NCBI GenBank assembly: GCA_004154925.1
Contig: QJNS01000049.1
Coordinates: 1 to 64,000 of the forward strand
Source: Monosporascus cannonballus
Lineage: Eukaryota; Ascomycota; Sordariomycetes; Xylariales
Direction of reading: 5' to 3'
DNA: 64,000 bases
The notes under the pieces: generated by a model
Database searches by the model: none
What the model was told of the DNA's origin: nothing
The model's input: the letters and a program-made list of their open reading frames with translations, nothing else
Part shown: positions 1 to 12,700 of the stretch, in pieces
How positions within the stretch are numbered: the stretch's first letter is position 1
Layout: every line of letters begins with the position of its first letter
Program-made: the position numbers and the translations under genes

Positions 1-57
1 AACCCTAACCCTAACCCTAACCCTAACCCTAACCCTAACCCTAACCCTAACCCTAAC
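1..57. repeat. Terminal telomere repeat (CCCTAA)n
   Basis: Nine perfect aaccct units plus a partial unit open the window. This is the C-rich strand of the TTAGGG telomere used by most filamentous ascomycetes. Its position and orientation mark a left chromosome end. The array runs directly into the Penelope-like element with no unique subtelomere between them. Confidence 0.95.
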
Positions 58-443
58 GGGTTAATATTTATCCGTCGGACGAATATTAATCCGGGTCGGC
101 CTGTTGGTTGTTCCGCCAGTATTAGAATCGATCCGTGCCCGTATGGGGTAACCCGTATACGTAACGCGATCGGCGACTTAACATTCGTACTAAGTACGTT
201 AAAAATATCAGTCGCATACGCCAAATTTCGTATTTAATTAATAATATATCTTTATATCACTAATTTAATTCGAATACTTAATACGTACGGTCGTACTTGT
301 ACTTTTTACCCTAATAAGCCATAATATAGGCGAAACTGATAGGATTTTTTTCTTAAAACCGTTAATCGGCAAAATGTTTTTAATATTTATCAGATTTTTG
401 CATTTAACGCTACCCATCTTACTATTTTTTAATCTTAATTTTT
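58..443 (+). repeat. 5' direct repeat (pseudo-LTR) of the Penelope-like element
   Basis: This segment aligns along its whole length with 3779-4156. Both begin near gggttaatattt and both end near cgct(a/g)cccatctta. Differences are overwhelmingly C/T and G/A, in both directions, so each copy was RIPped independently. The last 19 bases (425-443) read as a C-to-T-mutated CCCTAA tract where the other copy still has intact telomere repeats. Confidence 0.75.
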
Positions 444-450
444 CATTAAA

Positions 451-3400
451 ATGGCACCTAATTCCGTCCGATCGGTCGATATTGCGCTAACTGGTAATAT
501 CGGTAACGCGATAACGAAAGCAATTTTTTTTACCGAATTAATTTCGATTATTTTTCAAATATGGCGACCAGCCTTCGGCGCACGCTTAACCTATGTTTAC
601 CGTATCGCGAATAAGCTAAGCAACGTTTCCAATACGCTTATTTAGTATTAACGTTATTATGCGGAAAACTTTTTCCCGGCCTCGATAAGTAATTTGCTGC
701 GGAAACCAAAAATCCAGTTTTCGAACGAATTTTTCGGTACCGATTTAAGACGGTTTGCAAATAATACCTTTTAGGCTACCGTCAAGGACGCACGCAAGTT
801 TTTCCTCGTATATGCGATCGTAAGAAAAAAGGAAAAAATTTTTGCCCTCCGGGCTTTGGTCAAGTTTAATTAAGATACCTAACGCAAATCGATAATTAAC
901 GTTAATAAACAAATAGCAGTTATATTTAACATAACGTTTACGCTCGTTATAAAGACCGTTATCTTAGACTTTTAGCCAGGCAGCATTAATATGCCCATAA
1001 CTGGAGTTGCAAAAATGGACATAACTAAACCGTTTACATGGAATATTAAAGTTCCGAGGCAAATAATTAAAGAATATAAGGTATTTTAAGAATACGGGAA
1101 TGTTTTTTATTTCCGCGCGGTTACTATAACGCGCTTTATTACCGACCGGTTATTCGTTAAAAAAACATAATTACTATTACTTAAGAAATAAACCGAATCT
1201 AAATTGCGTAACGCCGACTCTGAGCTTACTATAAGAGAAATCGTGCGTAATAAAATAAAGGACGTTAAGAAACGCATTATCGCCGCCCTTAAACCAGCAT
1301 AAGGTTCGTCTGGTTATAAACGCGCCTAAGGTATCCTTATTGACCATTATAGGAAAAGGCAAAAAATCCGCCTTTAAAAAAGGCGGTTCAAACCTCTTTC
1401 GCATTAAGAAAAGGTTTTCCCAGAATAGGAAAGGTAAAGGTAAAGGATAAAAAAAATAACCGTATCGTTTTTCTTTATAAAATATTCGAAAGATTTCCAT
1501 CTTTAATTCATAAACATATATCCTAAATTATATAATAATTTATTACTTAAATATAAAATGAAAATTAACGCCGCGCTTATGCACACCAGGGAATTAAAGA
1601 CGATATATATCACCCAGCCCGGAATATTTAAACATCCCGACGTCCATTTCCCAAAGGACATCAAATATATGTTTACTATTAATCATAAATTCATTCTGCT
1701 TTAAGTTGTTAAATAACATAACGTAAAAAACGCCCAATATAAATTCGTTCGAACGATACGTAACCGATAATTTTTCCGCGAAAAAACTAATAAAAACTTT
1801 ATTTTTAAATTCCATATTCCTAATACCAGATAAAACCCGCTTTAGGCCTTATAACCTATAAAGCAAAAAATCGCAAAAACGCTAATAATAATTAACTCCT
1901 AAATAAATCGGGCTTTATCGATTATCGCAATTCGGTTTGCTACCCACTTTTTCCGGTAAACGAAAATTTACAACCTTTTAATTAATTAAGGCCTATTAGC
2001 GAAATTTATTAACAAAAATTTGGGATTAACGGTATTTCCTATATTATGGTATGATAAAATAATCAGAAGAATATTGGCTAATAACTTTATTTATGAACCA
2101 GTCGACGACATTCCCTTTAAAAAATTAATTATGGCACTTTTTGATCGGCTTTTTTCCTGGAGATTGCCGCCAGCAATGGACAAATACATTAAATAACGAA
2201 CCAAAATAAAGATCCCAAAGTTTTATACGATTCCCAAAGTCCATAAGGATTTTTAGGCTTTACGGCTAATTATCCTATTACATTTATAGGTTATAACTTG
2301 CATATTTAAAGTACTTAATTACCTGTACCAACCCTTGCTGAAGTACCACCCCTAAATCGTAACCTCCTTTAAAAAAGTTATTAATTAATTTAAAAAGGTA
2401 CGGGTTACTAATAATCGTCCGGTATGGATTATAACCGGCAATGTTACCGCATACTATATAAACATCCCTTATAAGAAATGCGCCAATATTTTGGCAAACA
2501 TCTAGAAAACGTTTGCCAGTAATTCGAAGGTTTATTACTTCACTATCAGGGATATGGTAAAATTTATAATAAATTTAAATTATATATCGTACCGCGGCAT
2601 TTCGTACTACTAACGCAATGGGCTTATAATAAGGACGGCTTACGTTCCGGTATTCGTTAGCCTTTATATGGGTTATTACGAAAAGTATATTAAAGTTATT
2701 AATTAAAAAGAAGTTTTACTTTACGTTCGATATATTAATAATATTTTTTATTTATTTTAAGGTACGACAGAATAAGTAAACGTTTTTTCCATTCGCCTAT
2801 ATTTGGGCAACTTAAATATTATCTGGTCGTATTTATAAACACAAAATAAGTTCCTGGATATTAAGTTATTCCGGAACCCAGATTAAGGCCTTTAACCGGT
2901 TTATACGAAACTGTTTTGCAAATTAATAAATCAACATTTTTATATTCCTTAATTATCGGCTTATTTTTTATACGTAAAAAAGGTTTTCGTCAAAGCCGAA
3001 CTTATACGATTTGCTATATTTTGTTTTTAATATAAATTTTTTGCAAAAGCCCGTTAAAAATTTTATGGTAACTTCCGTAAAAAAAAATACCCTGTAGAAA
3101 TACTGCGTAAATAATTTACTTAAGTGCAGTACGACGACCGGCCCTTATTCCTTTTATTTAAATAACAGAAAAAAGGCGAAACGCCCTTAATATTATTAAG
3201 CCATTACAACCTAATATAGGAATATATAAACGTTAAGGAGGTGATCACGGCAGTACGAAGGTTTTGAAATTAAAAAAAGCTACCTAACTTACTTAAAGAA
3301 TTGCTAATCCGAAACTTTGGTTAAATACGAAATTTCTTTAACCTAATGTCGACCTGGAACAAAACGATTTTGCTTTCTTTTTTAAACTTAGAAACCTAAA

Positions 3401-3663
3401 CGAAAGTTAAAGCCATTTCCGAAAGGAGGCCTTAAGACGTAAGGCCCTAAGTGAATAATAATTTTCGCACTTAATTCGAAACTTTCTTGGTCCCTGCCAT
3501 AAAGATCCGGTATATGCGAATAATACGATCGAGGCTATACGACGGCCTCCGAAAGGAAATGCCCTTGGCTAAGGCGTAACGTCTGCCAATTATCATAAGT
3601 CCTTATTTCGGTTACGCCTTTGTCTGGTGATTGCCGGCAACTGGGTATCCGAATTTGTCGTAA
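451..3663 (+). pseudogene. Penelope-like reverse transcriptase, RIP-inactivated
   Basis: One frame stays readable for about 1,070 codons from ATG 451. Its stops are TAA, TAG or TGA explicable by RIP of CAA, CAG or TGG. Landmarks in that same frame are a KNLGL block near 2020-2040 upstream of the fingers, TIPKVHK at 2227-2247 (typical of PLE RTs), a motif-A-like TGNVTAYY near 2434-2457 (expected Asp mutated to Asn), an LYMGYYE block ending near 2682, and RYINN at 2728-2742, the RIPped form of the RYIDD catalytic motif. A thumb-like AFVKAELIRF follows near 2980-3012. No GIY-YIG nuclease is visible between about 3240 and 3660, so it looks like an endonuclease-deficient PLE. The true C-terminus is uncertain and could extend to about 3710. 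A SLACS/CRE-type (MoTeR-like) RT is less likely because the catalytic motif and TIPKVHK are Penelope-like. Confidence 0.75.
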
Positions 3664-3732
3664 AGGAGTTTTCAAGATTTTATTTAACATATTGACGTCG
3701 GTTAAGGACATTATCGTTATTAAAGTTCGAAC

Positions 3733-3778
3733 TTTTAACTTAATTTAACTTTAACCTTAACATTAACCCTAACCCTAA
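3733..3778. repeat. Interstitial telomeric array, partly RIPped
   Basis: Two perfect units (aaccctaaccctaa, 3765-3778) are preceded by about five degenerate units such as ctttaa, ccttaa and cattaa, which read as C-to-T-mutated CCCTAA. The array lies at the 3' end of the Penelope-like body, immediately before the second direct repeat. It is in C-strand orientation, the same as the chromosome end. Confidence 0.8.
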
Positions 3779-4156
3779 TGGGGGACGGGTTAATATTTGT
3801 CCGTTAGACGAATATTGGTCCGGGTTAGCCTGTTAGTTATTTTGCCGGTATTAAAGTTAATCCGCGCCCGTACGGGGTAACCCGTGCGCGTAATGCGATC
3901 GGCGATTTGGCATTCGTACTAAGTACGTTAAAGATGTCGGTCGCATACGCCAAGTTTCGTATTTAATTAATGGTATATCTTTATACCACCAATTTAATTC
4001 GAGTACTTAATATATATGGTCGTATTTATATTTTTTGCCCTGATAAGCCATAATATAGGCGAAACTGACAGGATTTCTCCCTTGAGACCGTTAATCGGCA
4101 AAATGTTCTTAGTATTTATTAGATTTCTGCATTTAACGCTGCCCATCTTACCATTT
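3779..4156 (+). repeat. 3' direct repeat (pseudo-LTR) of the Penelope-like element
   Basis: This is the second copy of the repeat at 58-443, flanked on both sides by telomeric repeats. It keeps more G+C than the distal copy (for example intact cctaaccct at its end), which shows the ancestral state of that tract. An alternative reading is a 3'-deleted second element copy in tandem. The pseudo-LTR reading needs only one element. Confidence 0.72.
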
Positions 4157-4182
4157 CCTAACCCTAACCCTAACCCTAACCC
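4157..4182. repeat. Interstitial telomeric array, intact
   Basis: The tract is cctaa followed by three ccctaa units and ccc, unmutated and in C-strand orientation. It separates the Penelope-like element from normal-composition host sequence. It therefore probably marks a former chromosome end onto which the element was added. Confidence 0.85.
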
Positions 4183-4454
4183 ATTCATTCGATTGTTGTC
4201 CACTTTTGCTTACCTTATACGGCGCCCTAGTAAGCAAACTGGGGCAAACAAGCAGCCTGGCTTTTTAGGAAATACAGCCACTAAAGGTATTTCTATACGC
4301 CTAGTAGTTATATTTAACCGATAAACGGACCAGAGTATGGGGCTGCGAGTATATAAATGGCTATGCATTTTCTATTATGCTCCCTAATAGCCAGTCCCCT
4401 ATCCCCCTTAAAGGGTTAACCTTTATATAATATTTTATTCTATTTATTTGTATA
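4183..4454 (+). promoter_or_regulatory. Host segment with TATA box upstream of a small gene
   Basis: This is normal-composition, non-RIPped sequence between the inner telomeric array and an ATG at 4455. TATATAAA at 4350-4357 lies about 100 bp before the ATG, a plausible core promoter spacing for a fungal gene. I recognise no gene in 4183-4349. The open frame that crosses it begins in the Penelope-like repeat and reads through telomere units, so it is not a gene. Confidence 0.4.
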
Positions 4455-4577
4455 ATGAAATACGTTACTGCGACCGGTGTTGCCGCTGCTTCTATGGCGC
4501 GCCTCGCTATTGCCAATCTCGTTACCGGCGAGGTGGGTCAAGTAGGGGGTATCAGGTCCCAAATGTCCGGGATGTAC
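4455..4577 (+). pseudogene. Small possibly secreted protein gene, 5' part (split by retrotransposon)
   Basis: From ATG 4455 there are 41 codons of normal composition before element A begins at 4578. The N-terminus starts MKYVTATGVAAASMARLAIA, a Lys then an Ala/Val-rich stretch that could be a signal peptide, though an Arg interrupts the hydrophobic core. The frame is cut at codons ATG-TAC. The last five bases (tgtac, 4573-4577) recur at 25662-25666 straight after the 3' LTR, and the same frame continues there for 23 codons to TAG at 25736. The ancestral gene would be 64 codons if intronless. I do not recognise the protein; calling it secreted is inference. As it stands, reading enters the LTR and stops at 4617. 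Confidence 0.5.
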
Positions 4578-4952
4578 TGTTACGATCTGACAAGCTACGG
4601 CCTCTATGAACGGTCGTAACGGAAAAGGCCAAAAAACTATGTGGATCAGGTTACGTAATGGATTACTAACTTACTAGTGGTAAGCTAGTAAGTCGGATTA
4701 CCAATTTACTAGTAATAATCCAGTTTTTAAAAAAATATATACGCTTATTAATTTCATAATTTAAATAATTTTAATTTTTAATATTTATTAATATTAAATA
4801 TTTGCATTTATAATATCGTTACTTAATATATTTTTGGCATTAGGAAACGTAATACGTTATTATATTTATTACTTAGATTTTTACGATACTTTTATTAATA
4901 TAAACCCGTCGACTTAAGGTTTAATAATTGGATAAACCGATTAGCCGTTATA
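4578..4952 (+). repeat. 5' LTR of element A
   Basis: It begins tgttacgatctgacaagc and ends gccgttata, the RIPped form of gccgtcaca found in the 3' LTR. The family-A signature is a variable first half and a conserved second half containing cccgtcgacttaaggttta. The target duplication tgtac lies immediately before it. Confidence 0.85.
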
Positions 4953-5039
4953 TGTTATAAGCTTTTGTTTAGTAATACCGTTAAATTTTAAACAATATTT
5001 AATATTGTTAAAATATTAACCAGCATTTAGGAAACCTTT

Positions 5040-8000
5040 ATTCAGTAACTTTAAGTTTAAATATGAGAGCTGGAAAAAGAAGTTCGACAATTTAGGGCTA
5101 CGTTATTTGCTTAACTTTTTTTTGCCCAAAAAGTCAAAACCTTACGATAAAAAAACCTTTAAATCTTTTTAATTTAGGCTCGAATTTATTTTCGCTTTTG
5201 AAATTTTAATAACCTAACGGATCTAATCCTAGTAATAAAAATATATCTAATAAAAAATACGGTTAATTAATTTAAGCCCATTATAAAAAACTTTTTAGAA
5301 ATAAAAAAAGTAAATAAAGAGGATTTTATGAATAAGATTTTTTTAACTTATATTTATTTTAAAAATAAAGTACATAATAATTTCTCCGATCCGAATAAAA
5401 AACGATTAACGGCTTAATAACATTGATAATTCCGATAAAGAAAATCTATATTTAAGTACGACGTAACTTTCAAAAGTTTTGCGACCAAAGCCGGATGAGA
5501 AAATAATAAAGCTAACGCTTTTATCGATATATTCTATAAAAGGTTTAAAAATAACGTAAAAAATAAAATTATTTGGATTAAATAATTTATTACCTTAAAC
5601 CGGTATATTATAAAAGTAATCAAAATTAATAATCGACAGTTTGAAAAACGATAAAAAAATATATTTTACATTTAGGATATAATAAATTTAACTAGGGAAA
5701 AAAATAAAACGTATTTTTTATTTTTTACGGAACAGTGTTAAGACCTATAGAATTTGGCGTTACTTACAAATAAGATTAAAGCCAGATTAAATGCTTTACC
5801 CGCGACAAAATAAGATATAAGGTTTACAAATACAAAAACCCAAAAAATTACAATAAAATAACTGAACCCCTATACCGGAAAAATAATCCAGGAATAATTA
5901 AAAAAATAATAACAAAATTATTAACATAATTTAAGCCAAATATATATTAGGCTTATAACAAAAGGTCCAACCGGGATTATTCTGATAAAGAATTCGATAA
6001 AAGATGCGAAAAGCTAAAAAGCAAATTTAATAAATATTGCGAATATAATAAAAGGCATTATAAGGATAATTGTATAAATATTAGAATTAAATAAAAGAAA
6101 TTTATTCCGGAATACCCGATCGATACGGTAAAATGCATGCCATATATTGTCGACGACGAGAATATCCTGATTACGAAAAATAAAAATAAGATATTTAAAT
6201 ATGAATTACCCGAATATATTATAAGGGATTCAACTTTTTAAACCCTATCGGGCATAATAAGAATAACGAATAATAATATTAACAATTTCGAACCATAATC
6301 TCGGAAAATATCTAGCAATTGGCCAAAGTAAAAGGTTAACTCAAAAAAAAGTAATATCCGCAAAAAAAACCTTTTTGTCATTATAAATAGCATAATTATT
6401 AAACGAAAAAGAAGTTAATTTAACGTACGGTAAAAAAGTATTATTAGAAAAGTATTGCGGATTTTCATTTTTAATTAGTATTTATTATAAGTTTTCCTAA
6501 AAAAAGTTATTAAGAAAAAAATACATTAATTTATAGGAGATTTTTGGAATGATAACCAAAATAACGCATAATAAAATGCAGTCGCAAATATAAAAAAATA
6601 ATTAACTTAATAAAAAAAGGGATTATAACAAAACCAGTAATAATTAATACGGTTTAAAAGAATAATGCGCCGACAACAATAACAAATATAGCAGCTTAAC
6701 GCGTAAAACAAAAAAATATAAACAAAATTCGACAAACTTAAATAGGAATTAAAAGAAAAAGGGTACTTATAAAAAAGCCTCAAAATAACGAAATTTAAAG
6801 GAATTAAAGGAAATTTTTAAAAAAGGCTTTAAATGCGAAAATAAAAGACGTTAATAACCGTATTACTTTGAAAATACGAATTAAAACGAATTAATATATT
6901 ATAATAATAAATTGCGAAATTTTGGGCGAAAATTATATTATATTAAATATAATTAATAAGCTTAAAATATTATAAAGATATAAGTTAAAACTCTATATAA
7001 TAACGAATACCGAAAATCGAAAATTCGTTTATAATAACGGAAAAGTTATACGCGAAATTAATTACCTTAAGGTTTTTATTTAAAGATAATATTAAACGGT
7101 TAATTTCGATATCGTTTTATTCGGAAATTACAATATAATCTTCGGATTACTATAAATATAGTAATACGGAATTTTGATTAACGGCGAAACTAGTTAAATA
7201 AAGTTCGCTTTATTTTTTATTAACAAATAAAAAAGATTAAGATCTTAATATTCGATCGATAATAATAACAAATACAGATATAAAAATACGACAAATACCT
7301 TATTACTTAAAAAACAAAACATAAAAAAAACAGGTATTAAAAAAATACGACGTATTAATATTATTATTAAAACAAAATTAAAGTAATTAAAAAATAATTT
7401 AAAATAATAAACGTACGAACCTTAAAAAGTAAAGAATTTAACTAATATATTATTATAATATTATAAATACGAGCAGTTCTTTAAAAAGGAACTTAATACA
7501 AAATTATTAGAATATAACGAATAAAATTATGAAATAATTTTCAAAAAAAGGTTTTCGACAAAATTTTACCACATTTACAATTTTAACGGAAACGAATTAC
7601 GTACTTTCAGAGAATACCTGGAAAATCGGCTATAAAAAAATAGATTTAACCTTCGAAATTATTAGCAAAATATCTAATATTCTTTATACCTAAGAAAAAT
7701 GGAAAATCACGATTTATAATTAATTATTAATAATTAAACGATATTACGGTTAAAAATCAAATATTATTACCCTTAATTACGGAAATAAAAAACCGACTTT
7801 AAGGAACCAAATAGTTCATAATATTCGATTTTAAAAACGGATATAATTTTATTAAAATTAAAAGAAAATACGAATAAAAAATAACTTTTAAAACGGAATA
7901 CGGACTGTTTAAGTATTTGGTTATACTAATAAGATTTACGAACGTACCAGCAGCTTTTTCACAAATAGTTAATTACGTATTACGAAAATAATTCGATATT

Positions 8001-9238
8001 TTCGTTATTTATTATCTCGACAATATTTTCATTTTTTCAATAACAGAAAAAACATATACAAAATACGTTTATAAAGCTTTTTAAGCTTTATAAAACGCAA
8101 AATTAATTATTAACGGAAAAAGAAATTAATTTTATATATAAAAAGTAAAATATTTAAAACATATCATTATTTTAGGATATATCAGGATAAACCTTAAGAA
8201 AATCGTTATGGTTATAAAATAGCAAAGGTTAACGATAATTAGGGAAATATAAATATTCCTCGGATTTGCTAATTATTACAGGAAATTTATTCGAATTTTT
8301 AATAAAATAATTATACCCTTAATAAATTTCAAAAAACATAATTTTTAAATAAACGCTAAATACGGATAAAGAATTTCAAAATATTAAAAATACATTTATT
8401 AATAAATTAATATTAATTATATATAATTTAAACCGCCCCGTTAAATCAAAAATCGATATTTCGGATTACGTATTAAACATAATAATCGGATAACGAATTA
8501 ATTAAAGTAAATTATACCTTTTGGCATTTTTTTCGTATAAGATAAAAAGAACCAAATTTAATTACGATATTTTAAATAAAAAATTTATAATTATTATTAT
8601 GGCATTTCGGGAATTTAAGTATTTCCTAAAAGAAAATTTGTATTAAATTAAGTTTTATATAAATTATTAAATTTTTACCCGATTTATTACGACCAAAAAG
8701 CTTACAAAATAATAACTTTATTATATAAAAACGTTAGCGAACTTCGATTTCGTTATTATCCATAAAAAGATTAGAAAATAACAAAGTAAATACTTTAAAT
8801 AGGCGACCAGATTTCGAAAAATAATTAGTTAAAATCCGTTATAAAATCTTTAATATTATTATAAAAGGATATTTACGCTTACGACAAATTACGACAATTC
8901 GGACAGTATTTTTCGATATATACTAGAAAATCCAATAATATAATAATAATCTTTTAAAAAACTAAAAAACGGACAAAATGCAAGTTGTAAAAAAAATCAA
9001 AAAGATTTAATACGAAAAATATACAAATATTAGTTATATAGATATCCAGGGATTTATAAAACCTTAAAACGATTTAAACGTATATATTTATTTCCTAAAA
9101 TAAAATTAACAATATAGAAAATTATATAATAATATTATATTTGCGCTAAAGTAAAGATTCGACGATATAAACCATACGGAAAATTACAACCATTATCAAT
9201 TATAAAACAACCATAATATTTAATTATATTCGACTTTA
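5040..9238 (+). pseudogene. Element A gag-pol, first segment (gag, RT, RNase H, integrase start)
   Basis: This is a RIP-destroyed polyprotein. A gag zinc knuckle remnant lies at 5792-5833 (first Cys kept, the second now Arg, the His and last Cys now Tyr). The RT catalytic box reads YLDN at 8013-8024 (YLDD with the second Asp mutated), followed by IFIFS. RNase H and the integrase N-terminal zinc region follow, with an HTE/NYNH-like tract near 9170-9210. The frame breaks at 9238, where element B inserted. Stops are mostly TAA or TAG. Confidence 0.75.
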
Positions 9239-9662
9239 TATTACGGATCTCCGAGTAGACCCGTTCTAGAGGCCCCAAGGCTGCAGAAAGGGGAAAGTTC
9301 CACATTTTAAATTACGTAACTTAAAGTAATTTAGGTAATTTATTAGATCATATAAATTATTATGATCTGGGTAATTTAGCAGATCCAAAAGATTAATATT
9401 ATATTAGCAAAATGGAAAAAGGTATAAAGGCTTTAGGTTCCTTATGTAAATAATTACGTACTTAATTTTTCGCTTTTTAGCTATTAATTTAAGCTTTTAA
9501 TCTGAAAATAACTATACCGTTTTTTGATTAAGGGAAAAGTTTTTAAACCTTTTTAATAAATAAAACCATTAAGTTATTCCTCGCCTTATTATTACTTGCA
9601 AATTAAGATTTATTTCGGATATTGCTTATATCTCCAGATAGATGTATAATAGGTTTGTTACA
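9239..9662 (+). repeat. 5' LTR of element B
   Basis: It begins tattacggatctccgagtag (TG mutated to TA) and ends gtttgttaca. It matches 16105-16528 with mostly transition differences. Confidence 0.85.
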
Positions 9663-9799
9663 TTTTGATAATTTTTTAATTAATAGCCGACAAATAATTT
9701 ACTGCCTAATTAAGGCATAAACTTTCCTAAACTTAATGCAAACGACAGTATAAAACGATATTTAAAAAATAAATAACATATTTGATTTTCGTTATTAAC

Positions 9800-12700
9800 T
9801 AGTAAAAATTTAATAACAAAATTAAACGATTTATTATTTATTAAAAAAGTTCTCCAGCTGATAAATAATATAGCATTTTTTATTATTAGACTTTAAGGTA
9901 ACCTTTTTTCCTTTTAACTCTAACAACAGCCTTTACCCATAAGGGAAATAATTAAGGTATAAGGAAGTAAAATAAGTAAAAAGAAAAAAGAATATCCGGC
10001 TGGAAAATAAAAAGAAAAAGCATTAAAGCATTTAACTAAAAAAAAAAAACTTATTATGGAAAAACGATTAGATATTCTGGCCCAAAAGGTTAAAAACCTA
10101 AAAAAAAGAAAATATTTGGCTCGCCAAAGAAAAAAAACCGGCTTTTTTATAATTTAGTTTTCCAAAGGGACGAAACCAAAGGGCTGGCTATCGACCACCT
10201 TTGTTGGACATAAGATAAGTACCAGAAAAAACTTCGATTTTACTATTGTTCGGCGCAAACCGGATACGGGAAAAAATTGTTCCACCCCCTGGTTATTACG
10301 GAATGTTAGACGTTAAGGGTTATAAACTAACTTCCTTTAAGCCTTACGATAAATTAAAAAACTTTAAAAAATTCTTGGTTTAAGCCAGATTTTACCTTAA
10401 ATTTTACAAAAATTCTTTAACGGAAAATTATTAAAAGATAATAATTATTTTTTAGCTATTAACCGGACGAATCCGGAAATAATTCGAACTTATTTTAACG
10501 GATTATTTTAAAAAGTATTTAAAAAAATCTTTAAACTTTATTAATTATATTTTCGATAAATACGGTTACTTTAAGAAAAAAAATATAAGCCTTATTTGGA
10601 AATCCTAATAAAAAATAATATATAATTAAATAATTTTATTTTTTTTTGTTAAATTAAATTAACGTTTAAGTATACGACCGAATTTAACCGTTTAGTAATT
10701 ATCTTAAACCTGTCCGAAAATGCATTATTTTATTTTTATTACGATAGCTTAAAATCTTAAGTTAAGGACGAAATATACATAAAACCCAAAATAAGATCTT
10801 TTGCAAAATATATCGATAAGGTTATTATTGCCGACCGTCGCACTTTTAATTGGTATTTCGGAAAAAAAAGGAATTAACAGACGAAATAATGATAAGGGCT
10901 TTAGCAGCCAAACTAAGAAAAATAAGGGCAAGCCTTAGAAAAAAGCGAATTCTGCTTCGAAAAAGCCCAAAAAAAACAAATTTAAAATAAAATGTTTTAA
11001 CTATGGCAAAAAAGGATATTTTAAAAACAAATATCGTTTTCCCGCTAAAAGGAATTCCAAAAAAGGAAAAATTCCTTAACCTTAAAAAAAAGTTAAGATA
11101 ATTAAATAAGAAACAAATAATAAGGCAGAAAAGGAAAAAAAACAAATTAACTCGATTTTCTCCTAGCCAAAATTTATTATAGCCATAATTATTCAGATCT
11201 AAAACGACATCCCAAAATACGAAAATTATCTTATTTACTAGGATTTTAAAATTAAAGCCTATAAATATTATCTAGGATAAACGGTTTTTAAAATAACTAT
11301 AAAGTTAAAATACCTTTATTATCTTAATATATAAAGGTATAAAATATATAATGTAAACGGTTAATTTCGACTAAATATTAATAATTACGGATAATTATCC
11401 CCAAAGTTTTATAAATTTCCAAAATATATTATTTATTAAAAAATATTATCGGTAAACCTTTACGACCTATTATATTTTACCGTTTATTATTAAAACGATT
11501 ATTTCGTTTATTTTATAACCAAAAAAAACAATAATTTTTGGCTTAAATAAGACGAAAAAAATACTTACCGAATTAAACGACGAATATAAATGCACAAAAA
11601 CCTTTTAATAATTAAAATACCTTAAATCTTATTATTTATATCCTAATTCAAAACGGAATCGAAAGGCCATATCGTAAGGATATTTATATTACGTCCTAAC
11701 GTTTTGTATTTAATACAAGCTCTTAAATATAAAAACATTTTTTTCGGAAATATACCTTTCCGACCCTATAACTTAAAAGGTATAAAACCAAAAGATAAAC
11801 CAAAAGAAAATAATTACTTTCGGATACTAATTGGGCAGAAAAAAATAATACAAATATATGTACAACCATTATACCAAATACGTAGCCAAAAAGGCTCGAA
11901 AATAAAGATGCTTTTTTGTAAGCAAATTGTATCAGTTAAAAAACGACAAAAGCCTTCGAAAATAAGGTATCGAAAAACCCTAATATATAAAACCTTACGT
12001 AAAATAACAAAAGAATTACGCAATTAAATAAAGATTCCTTTTCGATATAAGGATAAAACGTTTAAAGCCATAATTAATTTAAGAACCGAAAAAAACTTCA
12101 TCTTTTTTATAATAACAAAAAAATATCAAATTCCCTGGAAATACAAATTAAAGTTTTATAAATTACGTATAATGGACGGAAGCTTATTTACGTACGAAAA
12201 CGGGCAAATTTTTTAAAAAATTAAGGAATTCCCCGTACGAATTTAAGGATACCCAAAACGAATTTCGCTAGATATTATTAATATCTTTAGGCATAACATT
12301 ATTTTAAAAATGCCATGGCTTAAGTCTAATAATTCATATATTAATTAAAAATATCAAATATTTTTATAAGAAAATAAGCTACCCGAAAAAAATGATTAAA
12401 AAATCTATTATATTATTAAGGAAATCCAGATTACAAACTAACCTGCCATAATATTACCTAAATATCGACAGTTCAAAAAATTGTTTAAAAATAAAAAAAA
12501 TTACGAATTACCACCTTATGGCTAATAAAATCATAAAATACCTATTAAAAAAAGATATTATCCTGAACTTTACAAAATTTATCATAAAAACTTTAATAAA
12601 TTAAAAGTTTTATAGAAAAATATTTAATTTAATTTGAAAAAAGAATATATTTAACCTTTTAATTCCTTAATTAGATATCCCGTTTTTATGGTATTAAAAA

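Larger units (their letters stand above)
58..4156 (+). mobile_element. Telomere-attached Penelope-like retroelement (endonuclease-less type)
   Basis: A RIP-degraded retroelement of about 4.1 kb lies directly under the telomere. It has two 0.38-kb direct repeats (58-443 and 3779-4156) around one long decayed frame with Penelope-type RT motifs. Telomeric arrays border both repeats (1-57, a mutated stretch at 425-443, 3733-3778, 4157-4182). The direct repeats resemble the pseudo-LTRs of PLEs. The sense strand runs from the telomere inward, so the RNA 3' end would abut the G-strand 3' OH of an older chromosome end. That is the geometry expected for priming at a telomere without an endonuclease. 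The closest known group is the telomere-associated Athena/Coprina PLEs (family knowledge). Assignment to Coprina is inference from motifs and context. Confidence 0.72.

Noticed and set aside
58..4156. MoTeR-type (CRE/SLACS) telomeric retrotransposon
   Set aside because: The telomeric setting fits, but the RT motifs TIPKVHK and RYIDD-type are Penelope-like and no restriction-like endonuclease motif was seen.
4016..4324. 102-codon frame crossing the inner telomeric array
   Set aside because: It reads through CCCTAA units as Asn-Pro repeats and joins element to host sequence, so it is not a gene.
11704..12027. 107-codon plus-strand frame as a separate gene
   Set aside because: It lies between the gag knuckle and RT of element B and is an unbroken stretch of the gag-pol remnant, probably around protease.
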